Shown: positions 1-6,195 of the stretch, one piece after another | Numbering within the stretch: the first letter of the stretch is position 1 | Layout of the letters: every line of letters starts with the position of its first letter | NCBI GenBank assembly: GCA_029884275.1 | Contig: JAOUIC010000082.1 | Coordinates: 1-7,061 of the forward strand | Direction of reading: 5' to 3' | DNA: 7,061 bases | Source of the DNA: Gemmatimonadota bacterium | GTDB taxonomy: Bacteria; Gemmatimonadota; Gemmatimonadetes; Gemmatimonadales; GWC2-71-9 | Notes under the pieces: model-generated | What the model was told of the DNA's origin: nothing | Seen by the model: only the letters and a program-made list of their open reading frames with translations | The model's database searches: none | Position numbers and translations under genes: made by a program

Positions 1-495
1 ATCAGCTTCTACGGCATGAGCACCTTCGAAGGGCCGATGATGTCCATTCGGGCGGTGAACAGCCTGTCGCACTACACCAACTGGACCATCGGGCATGTGC
101 ATTCCGGCGCACTCGGCTGGGTCGGGATGATCTCCTTCGGCATCATCTACTGGCTGGTTCCGCGGATCTGGAACCGGCCGCTGGCCCACCCCGACTGGCC
201 CATCACCCATTTCTGGCTGGCCACCATCGGCATCGTGCTGTACACCGTCTCGATGTGGGCAGCCGGTCTCACCGAGGGGCTGGAGTGGCGGGCCTTCGAC
301 GAGGCCGGCCAGCTCAAGTTCCCGAACTTCGTGGAGATCGTACACCAGCTGGCGCCGTTCTACTGGCTCAGGCTGCTGGGAGGCCTGATGTACTTCACCG
401 GCGCGATCATGCTGGCGGTGAACTTCTTCCAGACCATTGCGGGCGCCGCGTCCACGGCTGCCCCCGCCCCGGCCGCCGCTGCGGCCTCGCGCTGA
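1..495 (+). CDS. ccoN: Cytochrome cbb3 oxidase catalytic subunit CcoN, C-terminal part (5' truncated by window)
   Basis: Seen: the reading frame is open from base 1 to a TGA at 493-495, giving 164 residues and no start inside the window that would make sense. The segment contains STFEGPMMS followed by GHVHSGALGW. In heme-copper oxidases the two histidines of the H-x-H in this stretch (here residues 32 and 34 of the fragment) bind the high-spin heme b3 and the low-spin heme b. Further hydrophobic helices lie at about 38-54, 70-90 and 117-147. Known family role: CcoN is the membrane subunit that reduces O2 to water at the heme b3-CuB site and pumps protons. Full-length CcoN is about 450-550 residues, so roughly the last third is here. 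The protein ends with a Pro/Ala-rich tail of about 18 residues. It is followed at once by a Shine-Dalgarno sequence for ccoO, as expected for the operon. Assignment is secure. Confidence 0.97.
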   Translation: MSFYGMSTFEGPMMSIRAVNSLSHYTNWTIGHVHSGALGWVGMISFGIIYWLVPRIWNRPLAHPDWPITHFWLATIGIVLYTVSMWAAGLTEGLEWRAFDEAGQLKFPNFVEIVHQLAPFYWLRLLGGLMYFTGAIMLAVNFFQTIAGAASTAAPAPAAAAASR

Positions 496-507
496 GGGAG
501 GCCACAC

Positions 508-1224
508 ATGAGCGACACGAACGCACGGGGCTACACCGCGGCCCACCGGATCCTCGAAGGAAAGAGCGCCCTCTTCGCCGTCCTGGTGACGGTGGCGATC
601 CTGATCGGCGGAATAGTCGAGATCGTCCCGATGTTCTCGGCCGGAACCGGCCCGGAGATGCTGCCCGGCGTGACCCCCTACACCGCGCTCGAACTCCGCG
701 GCCGGGACATCTACATCAGCGAGGGCTGCTACACCTGCCACTCGCAGATGGTGCGCCCCACCCGGGCCGAAGTGATGCGATACGGGGAATGGTCCCGGGC
801 CGGCGAGTATGCCTACGACCATCCCTTCCTGCTCGGCTCGCGGCGTCTGGGGCCCGACCTCCACCGGGTCGGGGGCAAGTACCCCGACGCCTGGCATTAC
901 GAGCACATGCGCGACCCGCGCAGCACCTCGCCGGGCAGCGTCATGCCGCCGTACCCGTGGATGCTGCACGACCGGTACGACGTGGCCGACATCCAGGCCT
1001 CGCTCCGGGCCCTGCGGAAGGTCGGCGTCCCCTACACCGACGCCGAGATCGACGGCGCGCCGGCCGCCATCGAGGCCCAGGCGCGTGGCATCGTGGACCG
1101 CCTCGCGACCGCGGGCATCACCGCGGAGCCGGACCGGGACATCATCGCGATGATCGCGTACCTCCAGCGGCTCGGGAAGGACGGCCGCGCCGCGCTCTCC
1201 GCGGGGACGGCCGCGACGCCATGA
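508..1224 (+). CDS. ccoO: Cytochrome cbb3 oxidase monoheme cytochrome c subunit CcoO
   Basis: A 238-residue protein, normal length for CcoO. The ATG is preceded by AGGGAGG (495-501) at 6-base spacing, and it lies 12 bases after the ccoN stop, which fixes the start. Seen: a single N-terminal membrane anchor at residues about 21-42; the heme c attachment site GCYTCHSQMVRP with C74, C77 and H78; and the probable axial methionine M146 in SVMPPYPW. The C-terminal part (GVPYTDAEI, then IIAMIAYLQRLG) is also typical of CcoO. Known role: the periplasmic heme c domain accepts electrons, mainly from CcoP or a soluble cytochrome c, and passes them to heme b of CcoN. The stop overlaps the ccoQ start by 4 bases (ATGA), so the two are likely translationally coupled. 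Confidence 0.98.
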   Translation: MSDTNARGYTAAHRILEGKSALFAVLVTVAILIGGIVEIVPMFSAGTGPEMLPGVTPYTALELRGRDIYISEGCYTCHSQMVRPTRAEVMRYGEWSRAGEYAYDHPFLLGSRRLGPDLHRVGGKYPDAWHYEHMRDPRSTSPGSVMPPYPWMLHDRYDVADIQASLRALRKVGVPYTDAEIDGAPAAIEAQARGIVDRLATAGITAEPDRDIIAMIAYLQRLGKDGRAALSAGTAATP

Positions 1225-1400
1225 ACCCGCTGATCAACGAAGCGACCTCGACGGTAACGCTGGGCTGGGTGCTCGGGGTGATGACCGCGATCTTCTTCGC
1301 CGCGTTCCTCTTCTGGGCCTGGTGGGCCTGGGCGGGCAGGAACAAGGCGCGATGGGAGGCGGACAGCCGCCTCCCCCTCAATGACGGAGGCGAGTCGTGA
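1221..1400 (+). CDS. ccoQ: Small cbb3 oxidase subunit CcoQ
   Basis: A 59-residue protein starting at the ATG that overlaps the ccoO stop (ATGA). Seen: one hydrophobic helix at about residues 13-38, rich in Phe and Trp (FFAAFLFWAWWAWAG), followed by a charged cytoplasmic tail beginning GRNKARWEAD. Known family role: CcoQ is a single-span, non-catalytic subunit that stabilises the CcoNOP complex. The identification rests on size, topology and position between ccoO and ccoP, because CcoQ is poorly conserved; the Trp-rich helix followed by a basic stretch fits. No strong Shine-Dalgarno sequence is visible, so expression probably depends on coupling to ccoO. A longer open frame runs upstream through ccoO and ccoN, but it is an off-frame shadow of those genes. 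Confidence 0.9.
   Translation: MNPLINEATSTVTLGWVLGVMTAIFFAAFLFWAWWAWAGRNKARWEADSRLPLNDGGES
1386..1390 (+). promoter_or_regulatory. Shine-Dalgarno sequence for ccoP (supports GTG start)
   Basis: GGAGG lies inside the end of ccoQ, 6 bases before the GTG at 1397. The good spacing supports this non-ATG start, and the GTGA overlap with the ccoQ stop agrees with it. Confidence 0.8.
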
Positions 1401-1924
1401 GCAAGGAATCGATGCGCGATCGCGTGCTGGGGCACGCGGACGAATCCGACGGAATCGAGGAGTACGACAATCCGCTCCCGAACTGGTGGCTGGGGCTGCT
1501 CTACTTCACGATCATCTGGGCGGTGCTCTACGGAGTTCACTATCACTTCGTCGCGGGCCGCAGTCAGCCGAAGGCGCTCGCGGCGGAACTCGCCGCCGCG
1601 GAAGCCCGGTGGCCGAAGCAGGCCGCTGCCGCTGCCGCGACGACCGTGGAGATCACCCAGGAGACCGTCGCGGCGGGCAAGGAGATCTACACCGCCAACT
1701 GCGTGAGCTGCCACGGCGCCGAGATGCAGGGCGGCATCGGGCCCAGCCTGGTGGACACGACCTGGATTCACGGCAGCGCCCCGGAGCAGATCCTGGCCAC
1801 CATCTCCAACGGCGTCCCGGAGAAGGGGATGCTGACCTGGGGCCCGATTCTGGGGCCGGAAAAGGTGGCGCAGGTGACGGCCTACGTCGTCTCCGAGTAC
1901 CGCGCCGCGACCGGCCAGCAGTAG
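1397..1924 (+). CDS. ccoP: Cytochrome cbb3 oxidase subunit CcoP, short single-heme form
   Basis: A 175-residue protein from a GTG start that overlaps the ccoQ stop by 4 bases. Seen: the hallmark N-terminus GIEEYDNPLPNWW leading into one membrane helix (about 30-52). An Ala-rich linker follows (about 61-83), then one cytochrome c domain with CVSCH (C102, C105, H106) and a probable axial Met145 in KGMLTWGP. The GPSLVDTTWIHG stretch is typical of CcoP heme domains. A Glu in the GIEE stretch matches the place where a proton-entry residue has been proposed in CcoP of other species; this is from memory of the family. Known role: CcoP is the electron entry subunit. Classical CcoP is about 290-320 residues with two CxxCH sites. 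Here there is only one, and no second domain is present in any frame, so it is a true monoheme form rather than a visible frameshift product. Confidence 0.95.
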   Translation: MSKESMRDRVLGHADESDGIEEYDNPLPNWWLGLLYFTIIWAVLYGVHYHFVAGRSQPKALAAELAAAEARWPKQAAAAAATTVEITQETVAAGKEIYTANCVSCHGAEMQGGIGPSLVDTTWIHGSAPEQILATISNGVPEKGMLTWGPILGPEKVAQVTAYVVSEYRAATGQQ

Positions 1925-1982
1925 GCCGCGCCCCCGCCGGGAGCAAGGCGCCGGGTGACGAGAACCGGAAGGGACTGACGAC

Positions 1983-3317
1983 GTGCTCGGTTTCGCGACC
2001 AAACGGAAGTGGCTCTATCCCCAGGCGGTGACGGGCCCGTGGCAGCGGCTGCGCTGGTGGACCTTCGGCCTGCTGCACCTGGTTCTCTTCGCCACCCCGT
2101 GGATCACCGTCCAAGGGGCTCCCGCCGTCTGGATCGACCTGCCCGGCCGGAAGGTGCACCTGGTCGGCGCCATCTTTACGGCCTCCGACACGATCTTCCT
2201 GCTCTTCCTGCTGCTATTCATGGCGTTTTCGCTGTTCTTCTTCACCTCGCTGTTCGGCCGGCTCTGGTGCGGGTTCGCCTGTCCCCAGACGGTGTTCCTC
2301 GACGCCTGGGTCAGGCCGTTCGAGGAGTGGATCGAAGGCGGCTGGGTCGAGCGCCGGCGCCGCGACGAGGGGCCCTGGTCCTTCGACAGGGCGTGGCGGA
2401 AGGCGGTCAAGTGGAGCGTCTTCCTGGCGCTGTCCTTCCTCGTCGCGATCGCCTTCATGAGCTACTTCGCCGGTGCGAGGGAACTCTGGACCGGAACGGC
2501 GGGGCCGACGGAATACGCCCTCGTCGGCATCTTCACGGCAGTCTGGTACCTCGACCTGGCCTGGTTCCGGGAGCAGTTCTGCAACTACCTCTGCCCCTAC
2601 GCCCGCTTCCAGGGGGCCCTGACCGACAGCGACACCGTCACCATCCAGTACGACATCAACCGGGGCGAGCCCCGGGGGGTGGAGGACGCGGCTGACAAGG
2701 GCGCGTGCATTGCCTGCGGCAAGTGCGTGTTCGTCTGTCCCCAGGGGATCGACATCCGGGACGGCTTCCAGCTCGAGTGCATTGCCTGCGCCAAGTGCAT
2801 CGATGCCTGCGACATCGTCATGGGCAAACTGGGGCACAAGACGCTGATCGACTTCGGCGCCGAAGCCGAGCTGCATGGTGCGAAGCCCCGCCGGCTCAGG
2901 CCGCGCACCGTCCTGTACGGCGGACTCCTGACCGGCATCGCCGCGACGGTGGCCATCCTGCTGGCCGGCCGCGCCCCCTTCGACGCCGCGGTCGCGCGCG
3001 CACCCGGGTCGCTGTTCACCGAGGATGCGGACGGATTCGTGCGCAACACCTACCTCCTCCGGGTGACCAACAAGGAGATAGGCGAGGCTCCGGTGCCGTT
3101 CACGGTGCAGGTCGAGGGTCTCGACGGCGCCCAGATGCTGATGCAGGACATCGTGGTCGCCACCACCGAAACCCGCACCGTCCCCCTGATCGTGCGGCTC
3201 CGGCACGAGGACGATTCGCCCCGGACCCTGCCGTTCCGGGTCCGGGTGTCGTCACCCACCACTTCGGTCGCGCTGGACGCGACCTTCAAGACCGGAGGTC
3301 ACATTGACGACGAGTGA
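1983..3317 (+). CDS. ccoG: Cytochrome c oxidase accessory protein CcoG (FixG/RdxA family), membrane 4Fe-4S protein
   Basis: A 444-residue protein. The GTG start is chosen because the next Met is at residue 80, inside a membrane helix, and GGAAGGG lies 9 bases upstream. Seen: helices at about 28-44, 69-91, 143-163, 178-196 and 310-328; paired cysteines in WCGFACPQ (96, 100) and FCNYLCPYARFQ (200, 204); and two ferredoxin-type motifs, C242/C245/C248/C252 (CIACGKCVFVCP) and C266/C269/C272/C276 (CIACAKCIDAC). The C-terminal ~100 residues form a likely periplasmic Ig-like domain, as in other FixG proteins. Known role: CcoG is involved in reducing Cu(II) to Cu(I) for cbb3 oxidase assembly. It lies 58 bases after ccoP, the only noncoding gap within the operon, and its end overlaps the next gene by 14 bases. 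Assignment is secure. Confidence 0.97.
   Translation: MLGFATKRKWLYPQAVTGPWQRLRWWTFGLLHLVLFATPWITVQGAPAVWIDLPGRKVHLVGAIFTASDTIFLLFLLLFMAFSLFFFTSLFGRLWCGFACPQTVFLDAWVRPFEEWIEGGWVERRRRDEGPWSFDRAWRKAVKWSVFLALSFLVAIAFMSYFAGARELWTGTAGPTEYALVGIFTAVWYLDLAWFREQFCNYLCPYARFQGALTDSDTVTIQYDINRGEPRGVEDAADKGACIACGKCVFVCPQGIDIRDGFQLECIACAKCIDACDIVMGKLGHKTLIDFGAEAELHGAKPRRLRPRTVLYGGLLTGIAATVAILLAGRAPFDAAVARAPGSLFTEDADGFVRNTYLLRVTNKEIGEAPVPFTVQVEGLDGAQMLMQDIVVATTETRTVPLIVRLRHEDDSPRTLPFRVRVSSPTTSVALDATFKTGGHIDDE
3294..3299 (+). promoter_or_regulatory. Shine-Dalgarno sequence deciding the TTG start of the ccoH-like gene
   Basis: GGAGGT lies inside the 3' end of ccoG, 4 bases before TTG at 3304. The spacing is slightly short, but no ATG or GTG in the same frame precedes the membrane helix, so this motif decides the start. 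Confidence 0.65.
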
Positions 3318-3456
3318 GCGCCCGAGCGGGCGGGCCTGGCCCTGGGCCATCGCCATCGGCCTCGGGCTGGTGGTGCTGGTGAACGTACTCTTCGCGTACA
3401 TCGCCATCAGCGGGTCCGACGGCATTGTCGAGTCCTACCAGACCGAACAGCGCTGA
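3304..3456 (+). CDS. ccoH: Truncated CcoH/FixH-like single-span membrane protein (50 residues)
   Basis: A 50-residue protein from a TTG start, overlapping the end of ccoG by 14 bases and the start of ccoI by 32. Seen: a short polar N-terminus; GRAWPWAIAIGLG leading into a membrane helix at about residues 14-36 that contains VVLVNVLFAYIAIS; then SGSDGIVESYQTEQR and stop. The GR-x-WPW entry, the VN within the helix and the (I/V)VE-x-Y exit match the start of FixH/CcoH proteins as I remember them. The position between ccoG and ccoI is exactly where ccoH belongs. Known: CcoH is needed for cbb3 assembly or stability and is usually about 150-170 residues with a periplasmic domain. That domain is absent here, and ccoI begins before this gene ends, leaving no room for it. 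I infer a reduced but functional anchor. A different small protein in the same slot cannot be excluded. Confidence 0.75.
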   Translation: MTTSERPSGRAWPWAIAIGLGLVVLVNVLFAYIAISGSDGIVESYQTEQR

Positions 3457-5764
3457 ATCGCGCGCCGGCCCTGCCTCGGGCCACTGCCCGCATTGCGGCA
3501 CCGCGGTCGAGGGGGCCGGGGACGCCTTCTGCTGCGGCGGCTGCGAGGTGGCCGCGGCCATCATCCGCGGCGCCGGTCTGGAGCGGTACTACGCCGAGCG
3601 CACCGAACCGGCGCCTCGACCCGAGCCAGCCAACTCCAGTGACTGGAGCGCGGTCCCGGTCGAGGTGACGCCCTCGGGGCTGTGTGAGGCGCGACTGGTC
3701 ATTGATGGCCTCCGCTGCGCCTCCTGTGTCTGGGTCACCGAGCGAGTCCTGGAGCGTACGCCGGGTGTGGATCACGCCATGGTGAGCTACGCGTCAGGCC
3801 GCACCACCATCCGCTGGAACCCGGCGCAGGTGGATCTCCCGGCGCTCGCGCGGCGGATCGCGCAACTGGGCTACCGGCCGCGCCCCCTGGCGGTAGAAGC
3901 GGCGCCGGACCGCGACCTCATGGTCCGCATGGGTTTCGCGGCGATCGCCTCCATCGCGATCATGGGCCTGTACGAAGGTCTCTACGCCGGCTGGTGGTAC
4001 GGGGCCATTGATCCCCGCTACGCCGCCCTGTTCCGCTGGCTCAGCCTCGTGCTCGCCACCCCCGTGACCTTCTGGTGCGCCGAGCCCTACTTCTCCGGCG
4101 CGTGGCGCAACCTGCGGCATGGCCTGCTCCACATGGACTTGCCGATCGCGCTTGGCGTCGGCATCACCTGGCTGCACGGGGTGGTGGCAACCATCCGGCA
4201 GCGGGACGGGTACCTCGACTCGCTGGCGATGCTGGTGGCGCTGCTGCTGGCCGGGCGGGTGCTCGAGTCGCGCGGGCGCCGGAGGGCGGTCGAGGCGGCG
4301 GCGGCGATGATCGGCTCGGTCCCGCGGACCGCGCGCCGGGTCCGCGCCGATCAGCTCGAGGTGGTGCCCGTTTCGGAGTTGCGGCCCGGCGACCGGATCG
4401 ACCTGGGTGCGGGGGAAGAACTCGCCGCCGACGGAGTGGTGGTCGAAGGCTCCGGTCAGATGCGGATGGCGTTGCTGACCGGTGAAGCGGCCCCAGTGCT
4501 CGTCGGGCCCGGTGACCGGGTGGTGGCGGGGACGATGCTGGCCGACGGCGCACTCACGATCGTGGTCGAAGCAGTGGGCGACCGCACCGTCGTGCACCAG
4601 ATGGCAGCCGACCTGCAGGCGGCACAGGACCGCGGCCTTGCGCCGGCATCCAGCGACCGGATCGCACCCTGGTTCACGGCGGCGACGCTGGCGACGGCGA
4701 CTCTGACCTTCCTGGGCTGGTATCTGGCGAGCGGCGTGGACGCCGCCATCGCCAACACCGTCGCGGTCCTCGTGGTAGCCTGCCCCTGCGCCCTGGCGCT
4801 GGCCCGTCCCCTGGCCGCGTCCGCCGGTCTCGCCGCCGCCGCGCGACGCGGCCTGCTGCTCCGGTCGGCGGATGCGCTGCTGGAGCTGGCTCACGCCGAC
4901 GTCATCGGACTCGACAAGACCGGTACGGTCACCGAAGGGGCGCTGGTGGTGACGGAGGGCGCGGACGAGGTGCTGCGCGTCGCGGCCGGCCTCGAGCGCT
5001 ACAGCGTCCACCCCATCGCCAGAGCCATCACCGGCGCGGCGGCCGAACGGGGCATCCCGCTGCCGCAGGGACGCGAGATCCACGAGACGCCAGGCTACGG
5101 CATCAGCGGGATCGTGGACGGGCACCTCTGGAATCTCCGGAGCGGCGGCGCTGGCGTCGTCGAACTCACCACCCGAGTCCCGGCGGGAGCCGAGCGAGTT
5201 GCGGGGGTCATCCGGCTCGGCGACGCCGTGCGCCCCGACGCCGCCCATGCGGTGACGGCGCTTCGGCAGGCCGGACTCACGGTAACCCTGCTGACCGGAG
5301 ATCGCCGCGAGGCCGCCGAGCGGATCGGCCGGCAGGCGGGGGTTGGCGACATCCGCGCCGCGTTCGACCCCGCCGCCAAGGCGGCGTGGGTCCGGGCCCG
5401 ACAGGCCGATGGACAGCGGGTGGTGTTCGCCGGCGACGGGCTGAACGACGGCCCGGCCCTCGCCGCCGCCGATGTGGGGCTGGCCATGTCTAGCGGGGCG
5501 GCCAGCTCGGTGCTGGTGGCCGATGGCATCGTCGCCACTCGCTCACTCGGCCCCATCGCGGCGGGCATCCGGGCGGGCCGGGCGGCGGTGCGGATGATCC
5601 GGTCGAGCCAGATCCAGTCCATCGGCTACAACGTGGTGGCTGTGGCGGCGGCAATCGCGGGGCTGGTGAATCCGCTGGTGGCGGCGGTGCTGATGCCGGT
5701 GTCGAGCGCGGTGGTGATCTGGAATGCCACCCGGGTCGAGCGCCTGGTGCGGGCGACCGACTGA
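3425..5764 (+). CDS. ccoI: Copper-exporting P1B-type ATPase CcoI (FixI)
   Basis: A 779-residue protein, normal length. The TTG start inside the ccoH-like gene is the only usual start codon before the conserved N-terminal metal site. Seen in order: CPHC (21-24) and CCGGC (36-40), typical of CcoI; an HMA domain with GLRCASC (C98, C101); helices at about 168-190, 203-219, 237-256 and 263-281; the actuator loop LTGEAAPV (352-354); helices at about 413-435 and 441-465 with the CPC motif (453-455); the phosphorylation site DKTGT (D497); SVHP (529-530), which contacts ATP; GDGLNDGP (670-677); and the last two helices with YN (735-736) and MPVSS (757-761), the copper-type signature. Known role: it moves Cu(I) out of the cytoplasm for the CuB centre. 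Odd point: the residues after CPC read ALARP, where the family usually has Thr before the Pro. It ends one base into ccoS. Confidence 0.97.
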   Translation: MSSPTRPNSAESRAGPASGHCPHCGTAVEGAGDAFCCGGCEVAAAIIRGAGLERYYAERTEPAPRPEPANSSDWSAVPVEVTPSGLCEARLVIDGLRCASCVWVTERVLERTPGVDHAMVSYASGRTTIRWNPAQVDLPALARRIAQLGYRPRPLAVEAAPDRDLMVRMGFAAIASIAIMGLYEGLYAGWWYGAIDPRYAALFRWLSLVLATPVTFWCAEPYFSGAWRNLRHGLLHMDLPIALGVGITWLHGVVATIRQRDGYLDSLAMLVALLLAGRVLESRGRRRAVEAAAAMIGSVPRTARRVRADQLEVVPVSELRPGDRIDLGAGEELAADGVVVEGSGQMRMALLTGEAAPVLVGPGDRVVAGTMLADGALTIVVEAVGDRTVVHQMAADLQAAQDRGLAPASSDRIAPWFTAATLATATLTFLGWYLASGVDAAIANTVAVLVVACPCALALARPLAASAGLAAAARRGLLLRSADALLELAHADVIGLDKTGTVTEGALVVTEGADEVLRVAAGLERYSVHPIARAITGAAAERGIPLPQGREIHETPGYGISGIVDGHLWNLRSGGAGVVELTTRVPAGAERVAGVIRLGDAVRPDAAHAVTALRQAGLTVTLLTGDRREAAERIGRQAGVGDIRAAFDPAAKAAWVRARQADGQRVVFAGDGLNDGPALAAADVGLAMSSGAASSVLVADGIVATRSLGPIAAGIRAGRAAVRMIRSSQIQSIGYNVVAVAAAIAGLVNPLVAAVLMPVSSAVVIWNATRVERLVRATD

Positions 5765-5901
5765 TGGGCGCGCTGCTCATCCTGCTCCCGGCCACGCTCC
5801 TGATCGGCGGAGTGTTCGCCTGGCTGTTCTATCGGGCGGTGAAGGGAGGCCAGTTCGACGACCTCGACGACCCGCCGGAGCGGATGCTGCACGACGAGTA
5901 G
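5764..5901 (+). CDS. ccoS: cbb3-type oxidase assembly protein CcoS
   Basis: A 45-residue protein. Its ATG shares one base with the ccoI stop (TGATG), so translation is probably coupled; no clear Shine-Dalgarno sequence is visible. Seen: one membrane helix at about residues 3-23, then FYRAVKGGQFDDLDDPPERML. The GQFDDLD-x-P-x-x-R-(M/I)L signature is diagnostic of CcoS, and the length is usual. Known role: CcoS is needed for insertion of cofactors (hemes and CuB) into CcoN, giving an active oxidase. It is the last recognisable gene of the operon here; the sulfite-exporter-like or Fnr-type genes that sometimes follow are not present. Confidence 0.95.
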   Translation: MGALLILLPATLLIGGVFAWLFYRAVKGGQFDDLDDPPERMLHDE

Positions 5902-5902
5902 G

Positions 5903-6114
5903 GTGACCTGCTCGACCAGCACCTTCCCGGGCGCGGCGCCGCTGCCGGACAGCGTGGTCTATTACCCTCGGTTCGCGAGACTGGCCCGCTGCTGGTGGTG
6001 ACCCGCGAGCACCGCGCCCGCGACGACGCCCTCATGGCCGAGTTCATCTGCCGCACCGCCTGCACGGAGGACGAGGTCCTGACTCACGGGAACAAGGTCC
6101 GCGCTGCCCCTTGA
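5903..6114 (+). pseudogene. Possible small coding sequence broken by a one-base frameshift; product unknown
   Basis: This covers most of the stretch between ccoS and the lipoprotein gene. Seen: one plus-strand frame from GTG 5903 has G or C at the third position in 25 of 28 codons up to 5986, then reaches TGA at 5999-6001. The frame one base back has only 18 of 28 over the same stretch. From 5986 onward that second frame takes over, with 39 of 42 codons ending in G or C, until TGA at 6112-6114. A lost C in the CCC at 5985-5987 would join both parts into about 70 residues, containing LPDSVVYYPRFARLA and then PLLVVTREHRARDD and EFICRTACTEDE. I do not recognise this protein. No clear ribosome site precedes the GTG. 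It could be a gene remnant, a sequencing or assembly error in a real gene, or chance composition in GC-rich DNA. Confidence 0.35.
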
Positions 6115-6149
6115 GCACGGGTGCCAAGACGCGCACTTTGTCTGCGCCC

Positions 6150-6172
6150 CGCGCGGCCATTCCGGCCGTGCG
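6150..6172 (+). other. Inverted repeat upstream of the lipoprotein gene
   Basis: Two 9-base arms, CGCGCGGCC and GGCCGTGCG, flank the loop ATTCC. They pair fully if one G-U pair is allowed. No T-run follows, so it is not a standard intrinsic terminator. It lies 24-46 bases before the lipoprotein ATG and could be a leader hairpin or operator, or a chance palindrome in GC-rich DNA. Confidence 0.3.
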
Positions 6173-6184
6173 TCCGACCATACC

Positions 6185-6190
6185 GGAGGA
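6185..6190 (+). promoter_or_regulatory. Shine-Dalgarno sequence for the lipoprotein gene
   Basis: GGAGGA lies 5 bases before ATG 6196. It selects this start over the in-frame GTG at 6121, whose upstream codons have poor coding composition and would bury the signal peptide. Confidence 0.85.
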
Positions 6191-6195
6191 ACAGC

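Noticed and set aside
255..1400. Plus-strand 381-codon frame running through ccoN and ccoO into ccoQ
   Set aside because: Only its last 60 codons, from ATG 1221, are real (ccoQ). The upstream part is an off-frame reading of ccoN and ccoO.
1925..1982. Possible terminator or internal promoter between ccoP and ccoG
   Set aside because: Only short GC-rich repeats are present, with no hairpin plus T-run and no convincing -35/-10 pair. Read-through as one operon is simpler.
2214..3206. Minus-strand open frame (330 codons) opposite ccoG
   Set aside because: It lies antisense to the 4Fe-4S motifs of ccoG and has no recognisable motif or ribosome site.
3794..5248. Long minus-strand open frame (484 codons) opposite ccoI
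   Set aside because: It is antisense to a gene with every P1B ATPase motif in order. Its translation is rich in Arg, Gly, His and Pro with no domain, as expected for a shadow frame in GC-rich coding DNA.
5980..6001. Programmed -1 frameshift at the frame switch
   Set aside because: The crossover sequence CTGGCCCGCTG lacks an X-XXY-YYZ slippery heptamer, and no clear stimulatory hairpin follows. A one-base deletion or sequencing error is more likely.
6121..6195. Upstream in-frame GTG start for the lipoprotein
   Set aside because: The extra codons have poor third-position composition and would place 25 mostly Arg/Pro-rich residues before the signal peptide. The ATG at 6196 has a strong Shine-Dalgarno sequence.
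5902..6195. Intrinsic terminator or promoter in the gap after ccoS
   Set aside because: No stem followed by a T-run was found. The candidate TTG-type -35 boxes at 6111 and 6138 have no plausible -10 at normal spacing.
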